From: Parahoeflea alexandrii
GTDB taxonomy: Bacteria; Pseudomonadota; Alphaproteobacteria; Rhizobiales; Rhizobiaceae
Length of the DNA: 64,000 nucleotides
NCBI RefSeq assembly: GCF_027214025.1
Contig: NZ_JAPWHB010000004.1
Span: 124,001 to 188,000, forward strand
Direction: 5' to 3'
Under the pieces are notes generated by a model. It searched no databases. It was not told the origin of the DNA and was given only the letters and a program-made list of their open reading frames with translations. Shown here piece by piece: positions 1 to 8,302 of the stretch (positions are counted from its first letter, which is position 1; each line of letters begins with the position of its first letter). A program made the position numbers and the translations under genes.

Positions 1-2
1 TT

Positions 3-119
3 ACATTCGAGGAACTGGTGGAACTTGCCAAGGTCCAGCTCAAGGAACTCCGCTATGATCAGGTGCCTCGAATACTCGGCCCCACAGTCATACAAAAGGC
101 TCAGGTTCCATGGCTGTGA
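3..119 (+). CDS. C-terminal end of an unidentified protein (cut by window edge)
   Basis: An open frame enters from the left edge and stops at 117-119. The 38 visible residues (TFEELVELAKVQLKEL, then a short tail ending PWL) look like a helical C-terminus with protein-like composition. I do not recognise the family. The frame could also be a chance read-through, because nothing upstream can be seen. The next gene starts 280 bp downstream on the same strand; no gene is visible between 120 and 398. Confidence 0.35.
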   Translation, partial: TFEELVELAKVQLKELRYDQVPRILGPTVIQKAQVPWL

Positions 120-398
120 CAGTGGCGGCCGATCAACTGCTCACCTTTACCGGTCCGGGACGGGGCCTGAACGGTCCATGCTCTGCCTCGCCGCCTTAAA
201 GCGCGTGCAATCCGGATAGCCCGGCTTGGGCGCCCTGGCGCGTCGCAATCACAACAACCACCCTCCGGCGCCAATCGCGCGACCACCGTCACTCGTCTGG
301 CCTGAACATTGCGCCACTGTTGGCGCATCCGGGGAATCACCTCATCATCGCCACAAATCCGGGGTCCATTCACCGCCCCATCAGGAGCCCATGCCATC

Positions 399-1586
399 AT
401 GACATCGAAGTTTTCCCTCGCCCTTCTTCTCGCAGGCCTCGCGGCCACCCCGGCCATGGCCCAGGCGCCCGCCTGCGGCGGCAATTTCGCCCAGTTCCTC
501 GAAGGCGTCAAAGCCGAGGCGATGGCCCGCGGCGTCAGCGGAGAGATCGCCACCCGCGCGCTCCGCAATGCCTCGATTGACAAGAAGGTGCTGTCGCGCG
601 ACCGCGCCCAGGGCGTGTTTCGACAGACCTTCCTGCAGTTCTCCAAGCGCTCGGTCAGTTCGAACCGCATGCAGGTCGGCGCAAAGAAGATCAAGCAATA
701 CGCCAACACCTTTGCCCGCGCCGAAGCCGAATACGGCGTGCCCGCCGCCGTCATCACCGCCTTCTGGGGACTGGAGACCGATTTCGGCGCGGTTCAGGGC
801 GATTTCAACACCATGAACGCGCTCGCGACGCTGGCGCATGACTGCCGCCGGCCCGAACTGTTCCGCCCGCAGCTGCTCGCGGCCGTCGAGATGGTCGGCC
901 ACGGCGACCTCGATCCCGCGGGCACCACCGGTGCCTGGGCCGGCGAGATCGGCCAGGTGCAGATGCTGCCCAGGGACATCATCGAATACGGTGTCGATGG
1001 CGACGGCGACGGCCACGTCAACCTGAAGAAATCCTCCGAAGACGCGATCATGACCGCGGCAAAGTTCATCAAGGCGCTGGGCTGGCGCGCAGGTGAACCC
1101 TGGCTTGCCGAAGTCTCGGTGCCTTCGGGCAATTTCCCCTACGAGAAATCCGGCCTCGACAGCGGCATGACGCTGGGTGACTGGACCGCGCTCGGCGTCG
1201 GTTTCCGCAACGGCCAGCCGACCTCGCAGAACCTGCCCGCTGACCTGCTGTTTCCGCAGGGCCGTAACGGTCCGGCCTTCCTGGCGTTCCCGAATTTTTC
1301 GATCTATCTCGAGTGGAACCAGAGCTTCATCTACACCACCTCGGCCGCCTATTTCGCCACCCGCCTCGCGGGCGCCAAGCCCTATGATGCCGGCAATCCG
1401 GGCGACGGGCTCGATGACGGGGCTATGAAGCAGCTGCAGCAGAAGCTGGCCGCCCGCGGCCACGACGTCGGCAAGATCGACGGCATCCTCGGTGGCGGCA
1501 CCCGCGCCGCCGTCCGCGCCGAACAGATGCGCCTCGGTCTCCCCGCCGACGGCTGGCCGGACCAGGCGCTGCTCGGCAGACTCTAG
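399..1586 (+). CDS. Lytic murein transglycosylase, MltB type, with C-terminal peptidoglycan-binding domain
   Basis: Cleaves the glycan strands of peptidoglycan in the periplasm to give 1,6-anhydro-muramyl ends. The ATG at 399 is chosen because it begins a clean signal peptide (MTSKFSLALLLAGLAATPAMA, cleavage before QAPAC); the frame stays open 30 codons further up without a leader. The SLT_2/MltB catalytic domain spans roughly residues 25-310. It holds the AFWGLETDFG motif with the likely catalytic Glu126 and the typical GQVQMLP and DGDGDGHVNL segments. A PG_binding_1-like repeat (about residues 330-390, ending DGWPDQALLGRL) closes the protein. Length (395 aa) is normal for the family. It converges on the antiporter gene with a 4-nt overlap of the stop codons. 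Confidence 0.9.
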   Translation: MTSKFSLALLLAGLAATPAMAQAPACGGNFAQFLEGVKAEAMARGVSGEIATRALRNASIDKKVLSRDRAQGVFRQTFLQFSKRSVSSNRMQVGAKKIKQYANTFARAEAEYGVPAAVITAFWGLETDFGAVQGDFNTMNALATLAHDCRRPELFRPQLLAAVEMVGHGDLDPAGTTGAWAGEIGQVQMLPRDIIEYGVDGDGDGHVNLKKSSEDAIMTAAKFIKALGWRAGEPWLAEVSVPSGNFPYEKSGLDSGMTLGDWTALGVGFRNGQPTSQNLPADLLFPQGRNGPAFLAFPNFSIYLEWNQSFIYTTSAAYFATRLAGAKPYDAGNPGDGLDDGAMKQLQQKLAARGHDVGKIDGILGGGTRAAVRAEQMRLGLPADGWPDQALLGRL

Positions 1587-3169
1587 GTCTTTTCTTTTTC
1601 GGGTGGCTCCCCGGCTGACGAGCCGTTGTCGTCGGCGGGATCGGGGACCGCTTCGTTGATCGAAGGCGATGTCGGGGTGGTGCCGGGGTCGCCGTCGACA
1701 TCAGCACCGGCAGTTTCCGCCGCCGGTTGCGGATCTGCCGCCGGAACGGCGCTGTCCCCGGCTTCTGTTTTGGCCGCGGACTTCCGCGCCCGGCGCTGGT
1801 AGAGCGCGAAGCGGGCGGCACGGTAGCGCGCGCGCATCGCCCACATCACATTCTCCACGCCGTCAAGCTCACCCTCATAGGCCTGCGCCAGCGCCTCCTT
1901 GTAGGAACCCAGTCCCTCGTTGGCGAGATCCTCGATGCGTTCCATCAGGTTGAACCAGATCGGCGACACCAGAAGCGAGATCGCCGTCACCGCGATCGCA
2001 AGGCGGTAGATATCGGAGCCGAAGGCGCCGGACGCGAAACCGGCAGCCGCCAGCACGAAGGAAAATTCGCCTATCTGTGCCATCGACAGCCCGGCCAGCA
2101 GCGCCGTCTTCGGATCCGACCCGGTGATCCTGAGCAGGAAGATATTGAGCGCCGTCTTCAGCCCCACCACCAGCAATGCCGCGGCAAGCACCAGCGCGAT
2201 GTTGGCGAGAATGAAATCGAGGTCGATCAACAGCCCGATCGAAAGAAAGAACACCACCAGGAGGATGCTCTGGATCGGCTCGATCACCGGAATGACCCGG
2301 CTTCGGAGCGTTGAATTGCCGACGATGATGCCGGCCAGGAACGCGCCATAGACCGGCGACAGCCCGGCGAGACCGGACAGCGCCGCGGCCGAAAAGCACA
2401 GCGCCAGCGATCCGATCGCCAGCAGATCGACGTTGTTCTCGATGGCTTCGGCAAACGGCAGCTTGAGCTTCGGGTTCCGGCCGAACCACCAAAGAAGCCC
2501 GCCCAGAAGCACCACGGCGACCACCACCTTGAAGGCGACATCCGCAAGGTCGAACGCCTCGCCGCCCAGGCTTGAGACCAGGATCAGCATCGGCACCACG
2601 GCCAGGTCCTGGGCGATCAGTACGCCGACCGCGATCCTGCCCGGCGCGCTGCGCAACTCGCCCATCTCGTCGAGCATCTTCATCGCCACCACCGTGCTGG
2701 ACAGCGCAATGATGAAGCCGAGGATCAGCGTTTCAGACGGGCTGGCGCCCAGTAGGAAGGCCAGCAGCGCCGCCAGCGCCATCGAGGCAACAAGCTGCCC
2801 ACTCGCCACGATCACCGCCTGCTTGAGGCTCAGCACGAATGCCTTGATCGACAATTCCATGCCGATGAAGAACAAGAGCACCACAACGCCGAGTTCGGCA
2901 AGCAGCGAAACATTTTCCGATGTCGAGATCACCCCCATGCCGGTGGGACCGAGCGCCAGCCCAGCCAGGATGAAGCCCACCAGCGGCGGCTGCCGCAGAC
3001 GCATGAAGCCCAGCCCCAGCAGTGCCGCGATGGCGACAGCGATGGCAATTGCCAGCATCGCATCACCGTGATGCCCGCCCTGACCGGCAGCCTGCTCGAC
3101 CACCTGGGCCACGGCCTGTTCCACCACGCCGCCAACCGCTTCCACCGCGCCCGAGATCTGCTCTTCCAT
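1583..3169 (-). CDS. Monovalent cation:proton antiporter, CPA2 (KefB/NhaS-like) family
   Basis: An inner-membrane Na+/K+:H+ exchanger. After a short hydrophilic N-terminus (about 35 residues rich in Val/Glu/Ala) there is a 12-13 helix Na_H_exchanger domain to about residue 420. It contains the family segments GFILAGLALGPTG, FFIGMELS, ALSSTVVAMKML and LSMAQIGEFSFVL. The C-terminal 100 residues are hydrophilic and Pro/Ala/Glu rich. There is no TrkA-N/RCK nucleotide-binding domain, unlike KefB/KefC, so glutathione or NAD gating is not expected. Transcription is leftward from an isolated start at 3169, and the gene is convergent with the transglycosylase. The substrate ion cannot be decided from sequence. 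Confidence 0.85.
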   Translation of the reverse strand: MEEQISGAVEAVGGVVEQAVAQVVEQAAGQGGHHGDAMLAIAIAVAIAALLGLGFMRLRQPPLVGFILAGLALGPTGMGVISTSENVSLLAELGVVVLLFFIGMELSIKAFVLSLKQAVIVASGQLVASMALAALLAFLLGASPSETLILGFIIALSSTVVAMKMLDEMGELRSAPGRIAVGVLIAQDLAVVPMLILVSSLGGEAFDLADVAFKVVVAVVLLGGLLWWFGRNPKLKLPFAEAIENNVDLLAIGSLALCFSAAALSGLAGLSPVYGAFLAGIIVGNSTLRSRVIPVIEPIQSILLVVFFLSIGLLIDLDFILANIALVLAAALLVVGLKTALNIFLLRITGSDPKTALLAGLSMAQIGEFSFVLAAAGFASGAFGSDIYRLAIAVTAISLLVSPIWFNLMERIEDLANEGLGSYKEALAQAYEGELDGVENVMWAMRARYRAARFALYQRRARKSAAKTEAGDSAVPAADPQPAAETAGADVDGDPGTTPTSPSINEAVPDPADDNGSSAGEPPEKEKT

Positions 3170-3513
3170 CCGTTACTCCCTGTCAGCCAAGCCTAGTGTG
3201 CTTTGCAGCAAAATGGAAATCGCCTTGCAGCAGGTATTTTGCGCAGGCCTCTCATCTCGGAAACCTCCACGACACGCGGGGCTCGGGCGGGGCAGTGCAT
3301 CTGTAAGCCTAGGTTCATCGTGCCGCGTTTGACCGATGCCTGGCCTTCCGGCCTCCCTGTCGCCACACACAACAGCGCAGGAACGCCTTGTCATTATTCT
3401 AGAATATCAGTATGAAAATCAGATCATGCACGGAGGAGTTACCGCATGGTACCGAGGAGGATACTGTACCCGGCCTTGTGTGGGGTTACCGTAGTTTTGG
3501 GAGGAACCAATCC
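3170..3513. other. Intergenic region between the antiporter and the TRAP operon
   Basis: This divergent intergenic stretch of 344 bp holds no convincing gene. It carries the presumed promoters of the antiporter (leftward) and of the TRAP operon (rightward), a 12-bp palindrome at 3395-3406, and a strong ribosome binding site (GGGAGGAACC) just before 3514. Confidence 0.5.
3395..3406. promoter_or_regulatory. AT-rich 12-bp palindrome upstream of the TRAP operon
   Basis: TATTCTAGAATA is a perfect palindrome 108 nt before the binding-protein start, within an AT-rich patch of otherwise GC-rich DNA. It is a plausible operator, but no regulator gene sits next to it, so the cognate protein is unknown. 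Confidence 0.3.
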
Positions 3514-4494
3514 ATGAGAATTAAAGATATTGCACTGACGGCGCTGGCCTCGACCGCGCTGGTCGCCATGTCCGGGCCGGCTTTTTCCGCACCGCAGACA
3601 CTGAAATGGGCGCATGTCTACGAAGTCAGCGAGCCCTATCACACCTGTGCCGTTGCGGCCTCCGACCTGCTCTCCGAGGCAACCGGCGGGCGCTACAACA
3701 TCGAAGTGTTCCCGGCCTCGTCGCTGGGCAAGGAAGTCGACATCAACGAGGGCCTGGGGCTCGGCACCGTCGACATCATCTACACCGGCCAGCTTTTCGC
3801 CGGCCGGTCCTACGGCCCGATCGCCATCGGCGGCGCGCCCTTCATGTTCCGCGACTACGATCACTGGGACAAGTATCGTGGCTCCGAGCTGTTCGGCGAA
3901 CTGGCGAAGGGCTACCAGGATGCCTCGGGCAACCACATCACCTCGATGACTTATTACGGCCAGCGCCACGTCACCTCCAATATCGAGATCAAGACGCCGG
4001 AAGACATGAAGGGGCTGAAGATCCGCGTGCCGAACGCGCCGCTTTACATGATGTTCCCGCTGGCGGTGGACGCAAACCCCACGCCGATTGCCTTTGCCGA
4101 GGTCTATCTGGCGCTGCAGCAGGGCACGGTCGACGCCCAGGAAAACCCGCTGCCGACGATCCAGGCCAAGAAGTTCTACGAAGTCCAGAAGTACATCACG
4201 CTCACCGGTCACATCTCCGATGCGCTGATGACCATTGTCGGTGGCCCGACCTGGGGATCGATGAGCGCGGAGGACCAGCAGGCGCTTGACGGCGTGCTCG
4301 ACAAGACCGCCGAATGCGCGAGCTCGCAGATCATCGAAAAGGAAAATGAGCTGGTGCAGTGGTTCAAGGACAACGGCGTCACCGTCAACGAGGTTGACCG
4401 CACGCCGTTCCGCGAAGCCACGATGAAGCTGCACAACGGGCCCGACGCCACCTGGGATCAGGCCACCTACGACAAGCTGCAGGCGATCCAGTAA
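3514..4494 (+). CDS. TRAP transporter periplasmic substrate-binding protein (DctP family)
   Basis: Captures a carboxylate-type ligand in the periplasm and delivers it to the DctQM membrane complex. The start at 3514 follows GGGAGGAACC and begins a signal peptide (MRIKDIALTALASTALVAM, cleavage near AFSAP). The mature domain shows DctP hallmarks: ASSLGKEVDINEGLGLGTVDI near residues 73-93, the GLKIRVPNAPLYMMF segment carrying the conserved Arg that pairs with the ligand carboxylate, and FAEVYLALQQGTVDAQENP. The 326-aa length is normal. It is the first gene of a dctP-dctQ-dctM operon. The ligand cannot be assigned from the sequence. Confidence 0.93.
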   Translation: MRIKDIALTALASTALVAMSGPAFSAPQTLKWAHVYEVSEPYHTCAVAASDLLSEATGGRYNIEVFPASSLGKEVDINEGLGLGTVDIIYTGQLFAGRSYGPIAIGGAPFMFRDYDHWDKYRGSELFGELAKGYQDASGNHITSMTYYGQRHVTSNIEIKTPEDMKGLKIRVPNAPLYMMFPLAVDANPTPIAFAEVYLALQQGTVDAQENPLPTIQAKKFYEVQKYITLTGHISDALMTIVGGPTWGSMSAEDQQALDGVLDKTAECASSQIIEKENELVQWFKDNGVTVNEVDRTPFREATMKLHNGPDATWDQATYDKLQAIQ

Positions 4495-4516
4495 CCTCAG
4501 CCGCAGAAATGCGTTG

Positions 4517-4540
4517 CGCGGCGGCTTTCGGGCCGTCGCG
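4517..4540 (+). promoter_or_regulatory. Stem-loop between TRAP binding-protein and small-permease genes
   Basis: CGCGGCGGC and GCCGTCGCG form a 9-bp stem (one G-U pair) around TTTCGG. It lies 22 nt after the dctP-type stop and ends 25 nt before the dctQ-type start. There is no U-tract, so it is more likely an mRNA-stabilising or processing hairpin than a full terminator. Such hairpins commonly raise binding-protein yield over permease yield. Confidence 0.6.
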
Positions 4541-4565
4541 TCTCAATTGCTTCGGAGGTTGCCCG

Positions 4566-5132
4566 ATGTCGCCCGATGACAAGACCGAGGATCGTGCCTC
4601 GATAGCCGATCTGATCCACGAGGAAGACGAAGATCTGACCGGGTTCCAGTGGGACGACGGACTGGTGCTTATCGTCTTCTGGGCCCTGGCCTTCGTGGTT
4701 TTCCTGCAGTTCTTCACCCGCTACGTGCTCAATGATTCGCTTGGCTGGACCGAGGAGATCGCACGCTTCCTGCTGGTGACCGTGACCTTTCTCGGCGCCG
4801 TCATGGCGGTGCGGCGCGAAAGCCAGATCGCCGTCGAGCTCGCCTTCCGCTGGCTCTCGCGGCCGGTACGCAAGGCGCTGCAATATTTCATCGATCTGGT
4901 CTCGATCGTCTTTTACGGCTTCATGGGCTATCTGTGCGCCCAGGTGGCGGCCCGGACACAGCAGAAAATGGTGTCCATCGATTTCCCGAAATCCTCGGTC
5001 TACTGGTTCATCTGCGCCTGTTTCGCAGCCATGTCCCTCTATGCGGCTCTGGTGTTCTGGCGCCATCTGCGCACCGGCAGTTCCCGCCTGATCGATCCCG
5101 AAACCGCCAAGGCCATGGGCCCGTCACTGTGA
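4566..5132 (+). CDS. TRAP transporter small permease subunit (DctQ family)
   Basis: A four-helix membrane subunit that pairs with the large DctM permease. The start at 4566 follows TTCGGAGGTTGCCCG. The hydrophilic acidic N-terminus (about 35 residues, DDKTEDRASIADLIHEEDED) precedes helices beginning at GLVLIVFWALAFVVFLQFF. The typical DctQ motif is present around SLGWTEEIARFLLV and VRRESQIAVE. At 188 aa it is normal in length. The stop lies 13 nt before the dctM-type gene. Confidence 0.9.
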   Translation: MSPDDKTEDRASIADLIHEEDEDLTGFQWDDGLVLIVFWALAFVVFLQFFTRYVLNDSLGWTEEIARFLLVTVTFLGAVMAVRRESQIAVELAFRWLSRPVRKALQYFIDLVSIVFYGFMGYLCAQVAARTQQKMVSIDFPKSSVYWFICACFAAMSLYAALVFWRHLRTGSSRLIDPETAKAMGPSL

Positions 5133-5145
5133 CCGAAAGCATGCC

Positions 5146-6426
5146 ATGCTCCTGACCCTTCTTTTTGTGCTGGTCTTTGCGCTGATCGCGCTCGGCATCC
5201 CCGTTGCCATCGCGCTCGCCGGCTCGTCGCTGGTCTTCATCCTGATCGACGGCCATGTCCCCGGTCTCGTCGTCGCCCACCGGATGATCAACGGCGTCGA
5301 TTCCTTTCCGCTGCTCGCCGTCCCTTTCTTCATCCTGGCCGGAAACCTGATGAACACGTCGGGCATCACCGAGCGGATATTCGATTTTGCCAAGGCGCTG
5401 ATCGGCTGGCTTCCGGGCGGGTTGGGGCACGTCAATATCGGTGCCTCGGTGATCTTCGCCGGCATGTCGGGCGCGGCCGTGGCCGACGCCGGCGGGCTCG
5501 GCGCCATCGAGATCAAGGCCATGCGCGACGCCAAATACGATCCGGGCTTCGCCGTCGGCATCACCGCCGCATCCTCGACCATCGGCCCGATCATCCCGCC
5601 CTCGCTGCCGATCGTCATCTACGGCGTGGTCGCCGGCGCATCGATCGGCCAGCTGTTTGCCGCCGGCCTCATACCGGGCCTGCTGATGGCGGTGGCGCTG
5701 ATGATCATGGTCGCCTTCTATGCCCACCGCTACCGCTATCCGCGCGACCAGGCGTTCCGGTTCGGCGTTCTGGGCCATGCCTTCATCCGCGCCTTCCTGT
5801 CGCTTTTGACGCCGGTGATCATCGTCGGCGGCATCCTGACCGGCGCTTTCACGCCCACCGAAGCCGCCATCGCCGCCTGCGTATGGGCGCTGTTCCTCGG
5901 CCTGTTCGTCTACCGGACGCTGACGCTGCGCCGTTTCCTCAAGGTGTCGATGGACACGATCGAAACCACCGCGGTGGTGCTGTTCATCGTCGCCGCCGCC
6001 TCGATCTTCGCCTGGATCCTGACCTCGAACCGGGTGCCGGAACACTTTGCCGCCATCCTGCTGAGCGTGTCGGAAAACCCGATCATCATCTTGCTCTTGA
6101 TCAACCTGATACTGCTGGTGGTCGGCTGCTTCATGGAAACGGTCGCTGCGATCACCATCCTGGTGCCAGTCTTGCTGCCGATCGCCGTCCATGTCGGCGT
6201 CGATCCCGTCCATTTCGGCGTCATCCTGGTGCTCAACCTGATGATCGGGCTGCTGACCCCGCCCGTGGGCATGGTGCTCTACGTGCTCTCGCGCGTGGCC
6301 AAGGTGCCGTTCGAGCGCTGCGTGTCCGCCACGGCGCCGTTCCTTGTGCCGCTGTTTGCGGTGCTGTTGCTGGTGACCTTCTTCCCGGTCTTCACCATGT
6401 GGCTGCCGACGCTGATCTACCGCTAG
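5146..6426 (+). CDS. TRAP transporter large permease subunit (DctM family)
   Basis: The ion-coupled channel-forming subunit of the TRAP importer, with about 12 membrane helices across 426 aa, the usual length. Characteristic segments include PLLAVPFFILAGNLMN, ASVIFAGMSGAAVADAGGLG, SSTIGPIIPPSLPIVIYG, TPTEAAIAA and LNLMIGLLTPPVGMVLYV. It is the third gene of the operon. A short convergent gap of 27 nt separates it from a small membrane-protein gene on the other strand. Confidence 0.93.
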   Translation: MLLTLLFVLVFALIALGIPVAIALAGSSLVFILIDGHVPGLVVAHRMINGVDSFPLLAVPFFILAGNLMNTSGITERIFDFAKALIGWLPGGLGHVNIGASVIFAGMSGAAVADAGGLGAIEIKAMRDAKYDPGFAVGITAASSTIGPIIPPSLPIVIYGVVAGASIGQLFAAGLIPGLLMAVALMIMVAFYAHRYRYPRDQAFRFGVLGHAFIRAFLSLLTPVIIVGGILTGAFTPTEAAIAACVWALFLGLFVYRTLTLRRFLKVSMDTIETTAVVLFIVAAASIFAWILTSNRVPEHFAAILLSVSENPIIILLLINLILLVVGCFMETVAAITILVPVLLPIAVHVGVDPVHFGVILVLNLMIGLLTPPVGMVLYVLSRVAKVPFERCVSATAPFLVPLFAVLLLVTFFPVFTMWLPTLIYR

Positions 6427-6453
6427 GACAAAGGGACGCCGGGCGCGCGCCTG

Positions 6454-6699
6454 TCAAAGCTTGTCGAACTCGTCCTTGTCAACCGGCATCAGCATAACCG
6501 CCGTCGCCATCACCGCAAAGCCGAACGTGCTGCCAAACGACATCAGCAGGATGAACACCGCTGCGATCCGGCTCGATGAGCCAAGCACCAGGTCGCCGAA
6601 GCCGTTGATGTTGAAATAGACCACGGCCCCCGCCACCATCCAGCCGATCAGGACGCCGAGGGCAGAGTTGATGAGCACGAAACGGATCAGTTTTGGCAT
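6454..6699 (-). CDS. Small two-helix inner-membrane protein, unknown function
   Basis: The 81-aa product begins MPKLIRFVLINSALGVLIGW and has two strongly hydrophobic segments (about residues 8-30 and 45-70) and a hydrophilic acidic tail ending DKDEFDKL. The ATG at 6699 is preferred over an in-frame GTG three codons earlier, because AAAGGAG stands 8 nt before the ATG and overlaps the GTG. The family is not recognised with certainty; similar small proteins are annotated as hypothetical in rhizobia. It stands alone between the TRAP operon and an AraC-type regulator. Confidence 0.7.
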   Translation of the reverse strand: MPKLIRFVLINSALGVLIGWMVAGAVVYFNINGFGDLVLGSSSRIAAVFILLMSFGSTFGFAVMATAVMLMPVDKDEFDKL

Positions 6700-6794
6700 A
6701 TGGTGCACTCCTTTGGAGCTTCTCCAGCTCCAGTTTCAGTATACCGGCAAATCCCGCCGCCGGCGGCGTGACAGATGCGCGCGGCGGACAATCT

Positions 6795-7619
6795 TCAGTC
6801 CTGCGTCAGGCCGCCGGCCCGGGTCAATCCGCGCCACTCACCCGGTGACAGCCCGAACACGGCGCGGAACTGCCGCGACATGTGCGCCTGATCGGCAAAT
6901 CCGGTGGCGAGCGCCGCCTCGGCAAGGTCCTGGCCGCCGACGATCAGCGCGCGGACCCGGTCGAGCCGCCTGAGCAGATGGAACCGGTGCGGGCCGACCC
7001 CATAGGCCGCCCGAAACTGCCGCGCGATCTGCCAGCGGCTGAGCCCGGAGCAGGCCTCCAGCTCGGCAAGCCGCACCCGCCCGTCAAGCCGTGACATCAG
7101 CAGCTCGCGGATCATCCCGACCGCGCATCCATCCACGGCGACGGACCCGGCGAATGTTAGGCCGGCTGCGCGCGCCAGCGCGTCGGCGAGCGCCACGAGC
7201 CCGTCATTGACGCAGGTTTCCGAGGCGGGATCGTCGGCCGTCAGAAGTGCCGCGATCGCCCGTTTGAGCTCCGGCGTCCCGCCGACCGGATCGCGGACGA
7301 ATGGCAGCGTCGTCAGGCCGCCGGCGCGGGCGATCAGCATCGGATCCAGATAGGCGATGCGGTAGCCGAAGCCGCGGTCGTCGCCCTGCCGGCCGTCATG
7401 CAGTTCGTCGGGATGCAGCACGAAGGCCTGCCCGGCGCCGCTGCGATGCCGCGCGCCGCGGTAGCTGAAGCACTGCACCCCGGCAAGCGTGATGCCGACG
7501 GCGTAGGTGTCGTGCCGGTGCGGCGAAAACGCATGGCCGCGGAAGAACGCCGCCATGCGCTCGAGCCCGGGGGCCTGCCCAGTCTCCTGCATGCGGCTGA
7601 CGCGATTCACCCGATCCAT
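6795..7619 (-). CDS. AraC family transcriptional regulator
   Basis: A DNA-binding regulator. The N-terminal cupin-like AraC_binding domain includes FSPHRHDTYAVGITLAGVQ near residues 31-49. The C-terminal double helix-turn-helix (about residues 180-270) ends with the signature LAEAALATGFADQAHMSRQF and VFGLSPGEW. The ATG at 7619 (MDRVNRVSRM) is taken rather than a start 17 codons upstream. It is divergent from the LysE-type transporter across 82 bp, an arrangement common for this regulator subclass, so it probably controls that transporter. Confidence 0.88.
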   Translation of the reverse strand: MDRVNRVSRMQETGQAPGLERMAAFFRGHAFSPHRHDTYAVGITLAGVQCFSYRGARHRSGAGQAFVLHPDELHDGRQGDDRGFGYRIAYLDPMLIARAGGLTTLPFVRDPVGGTPELKRAIAALLTADDPASETCVNDGLVALADALARAAGLTFAGSVAVDGCAVGMIRELLMSRLDGRVRLAELEACSGLSRWQIARQFRAAYGVGPHRFHLLRRLDRVRALIVGGQDLAEAALATGFADQAHMSRQFRAVFGLSPGEWRGLTRAGGLTQD

Positions 7620-7701
7620 GCACAAACCTTCAAGACTGGCGTCGGCGCGGCCCCTAGCCTCGCCCCGCATTCGCCAACAGGAACGGGAGCCATCGCCGGC
7701 A

Positions 7702-8298
7702 ATGACGCTCGAACAGATCGCCGCATTCTACATCTTTTCCCTGGTCGCCGCCATCACGCCGGGGCCGAGCAACGTCATCATCGCCGCCACCGGCTCCAGC
7801 GTCGGCATGTGGCGCGGCCTGCCCTGCGCGCTGGGCTGCTCCTGCGGTATGGCGCTGCTCCTGTTCGCCACCGCCCTCGGGCTCGGCGAAATGGTCACCT
7901 ACCATGCGGTCCTTCTCAAGGCGATGAACTGGGGCGGCGCCGCCTTCCTGCTCTGGCTCGCCTGGAAGATCGCCAGCGCCGATCCCGGCGCGCCCGCTGA
8001 GGCGGCGAAACCGGTCGGCTTCACCGCAGCGCTCCTGTTCCAGTGGATCAATCCCAAGGCCTGGTTGGTGGCGGTCGGCGCAGTGGGAACCTATCTGCAG
8101 GCCGGCGCTGCCAGCCAGGTGCTGCAAGCCTTGCAGTTCGGCGGCCTGTTCTTCTGCGCCGCCCTGCCCGCGGGCCTGGTCTGGCTCGGCCTGGGCTCGA
8201 TGATGCAGCGGCTGCTCACCAATCCCCGCGCCGCCCGCATCTTCAACGTCGCCATGGGCGCGGCGCTGGCCGGATCGGTGGCGATGATCCTGATCTGA
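7702..8298 (+). CDS. LysE/RhtB family amino-acid exporter
   Basis: A six-helix inner-membrane exporter of amino acids or related small molecules. The 198-aa product starts MTLEQIAAFYIFSLVAAITP and carries the family motif PGPSN near residue 20. A second conserved block is FQWINPKAWLVAVGA. The ATG at 7702 is used because it opens the first helix directly. It is divergent from the AraC gene and ends 4 nt from the stop of the convergent decarboxylase gene. The substrate is not predictable. Confidence 0.88.
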   Translation: MTLEQIAAFYIFSLVAAITPGPSNVIIAATGSSVGMWRGLPCALGCSCGMALLLFATALGLGEMVTYHAVLLKAMNWGGAAFLLWLAWKIASADPGAPAEAAKPVGFTAALLFQWINPKAWLVAVGAVGTYLQAGAASQVLQALQFGGLFFCAALPAGLVWLGLGSMMQRLLTNPRAARIFNVAMGAALAGSVAMILI

Positions 8299-8302
8299 CG
8301 GA

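Noticed and set aside
381-1463. Long open frame antisense to the transglycosylase gene
   Set aside because: The sense strand encodes a complete family member with signal peptide and motifs. Antisense frames stay open by chance at this G+C content.
3395-3406. Palindrome TATTCTAGAATA as an Irr (ICE) box
   Set aside because: The ICE motif has TTTAGAA-n-TTCTAAA symmetry, which is not matched, and the downstream genes are not iron genes.
5008-6213. 401-codon frame antisense to the DctM gene, rich in Asp, Gln, Arg and His
   Set aside because: Composition is that of a shadow frame of a membrane-protein gene; no domain is visible.
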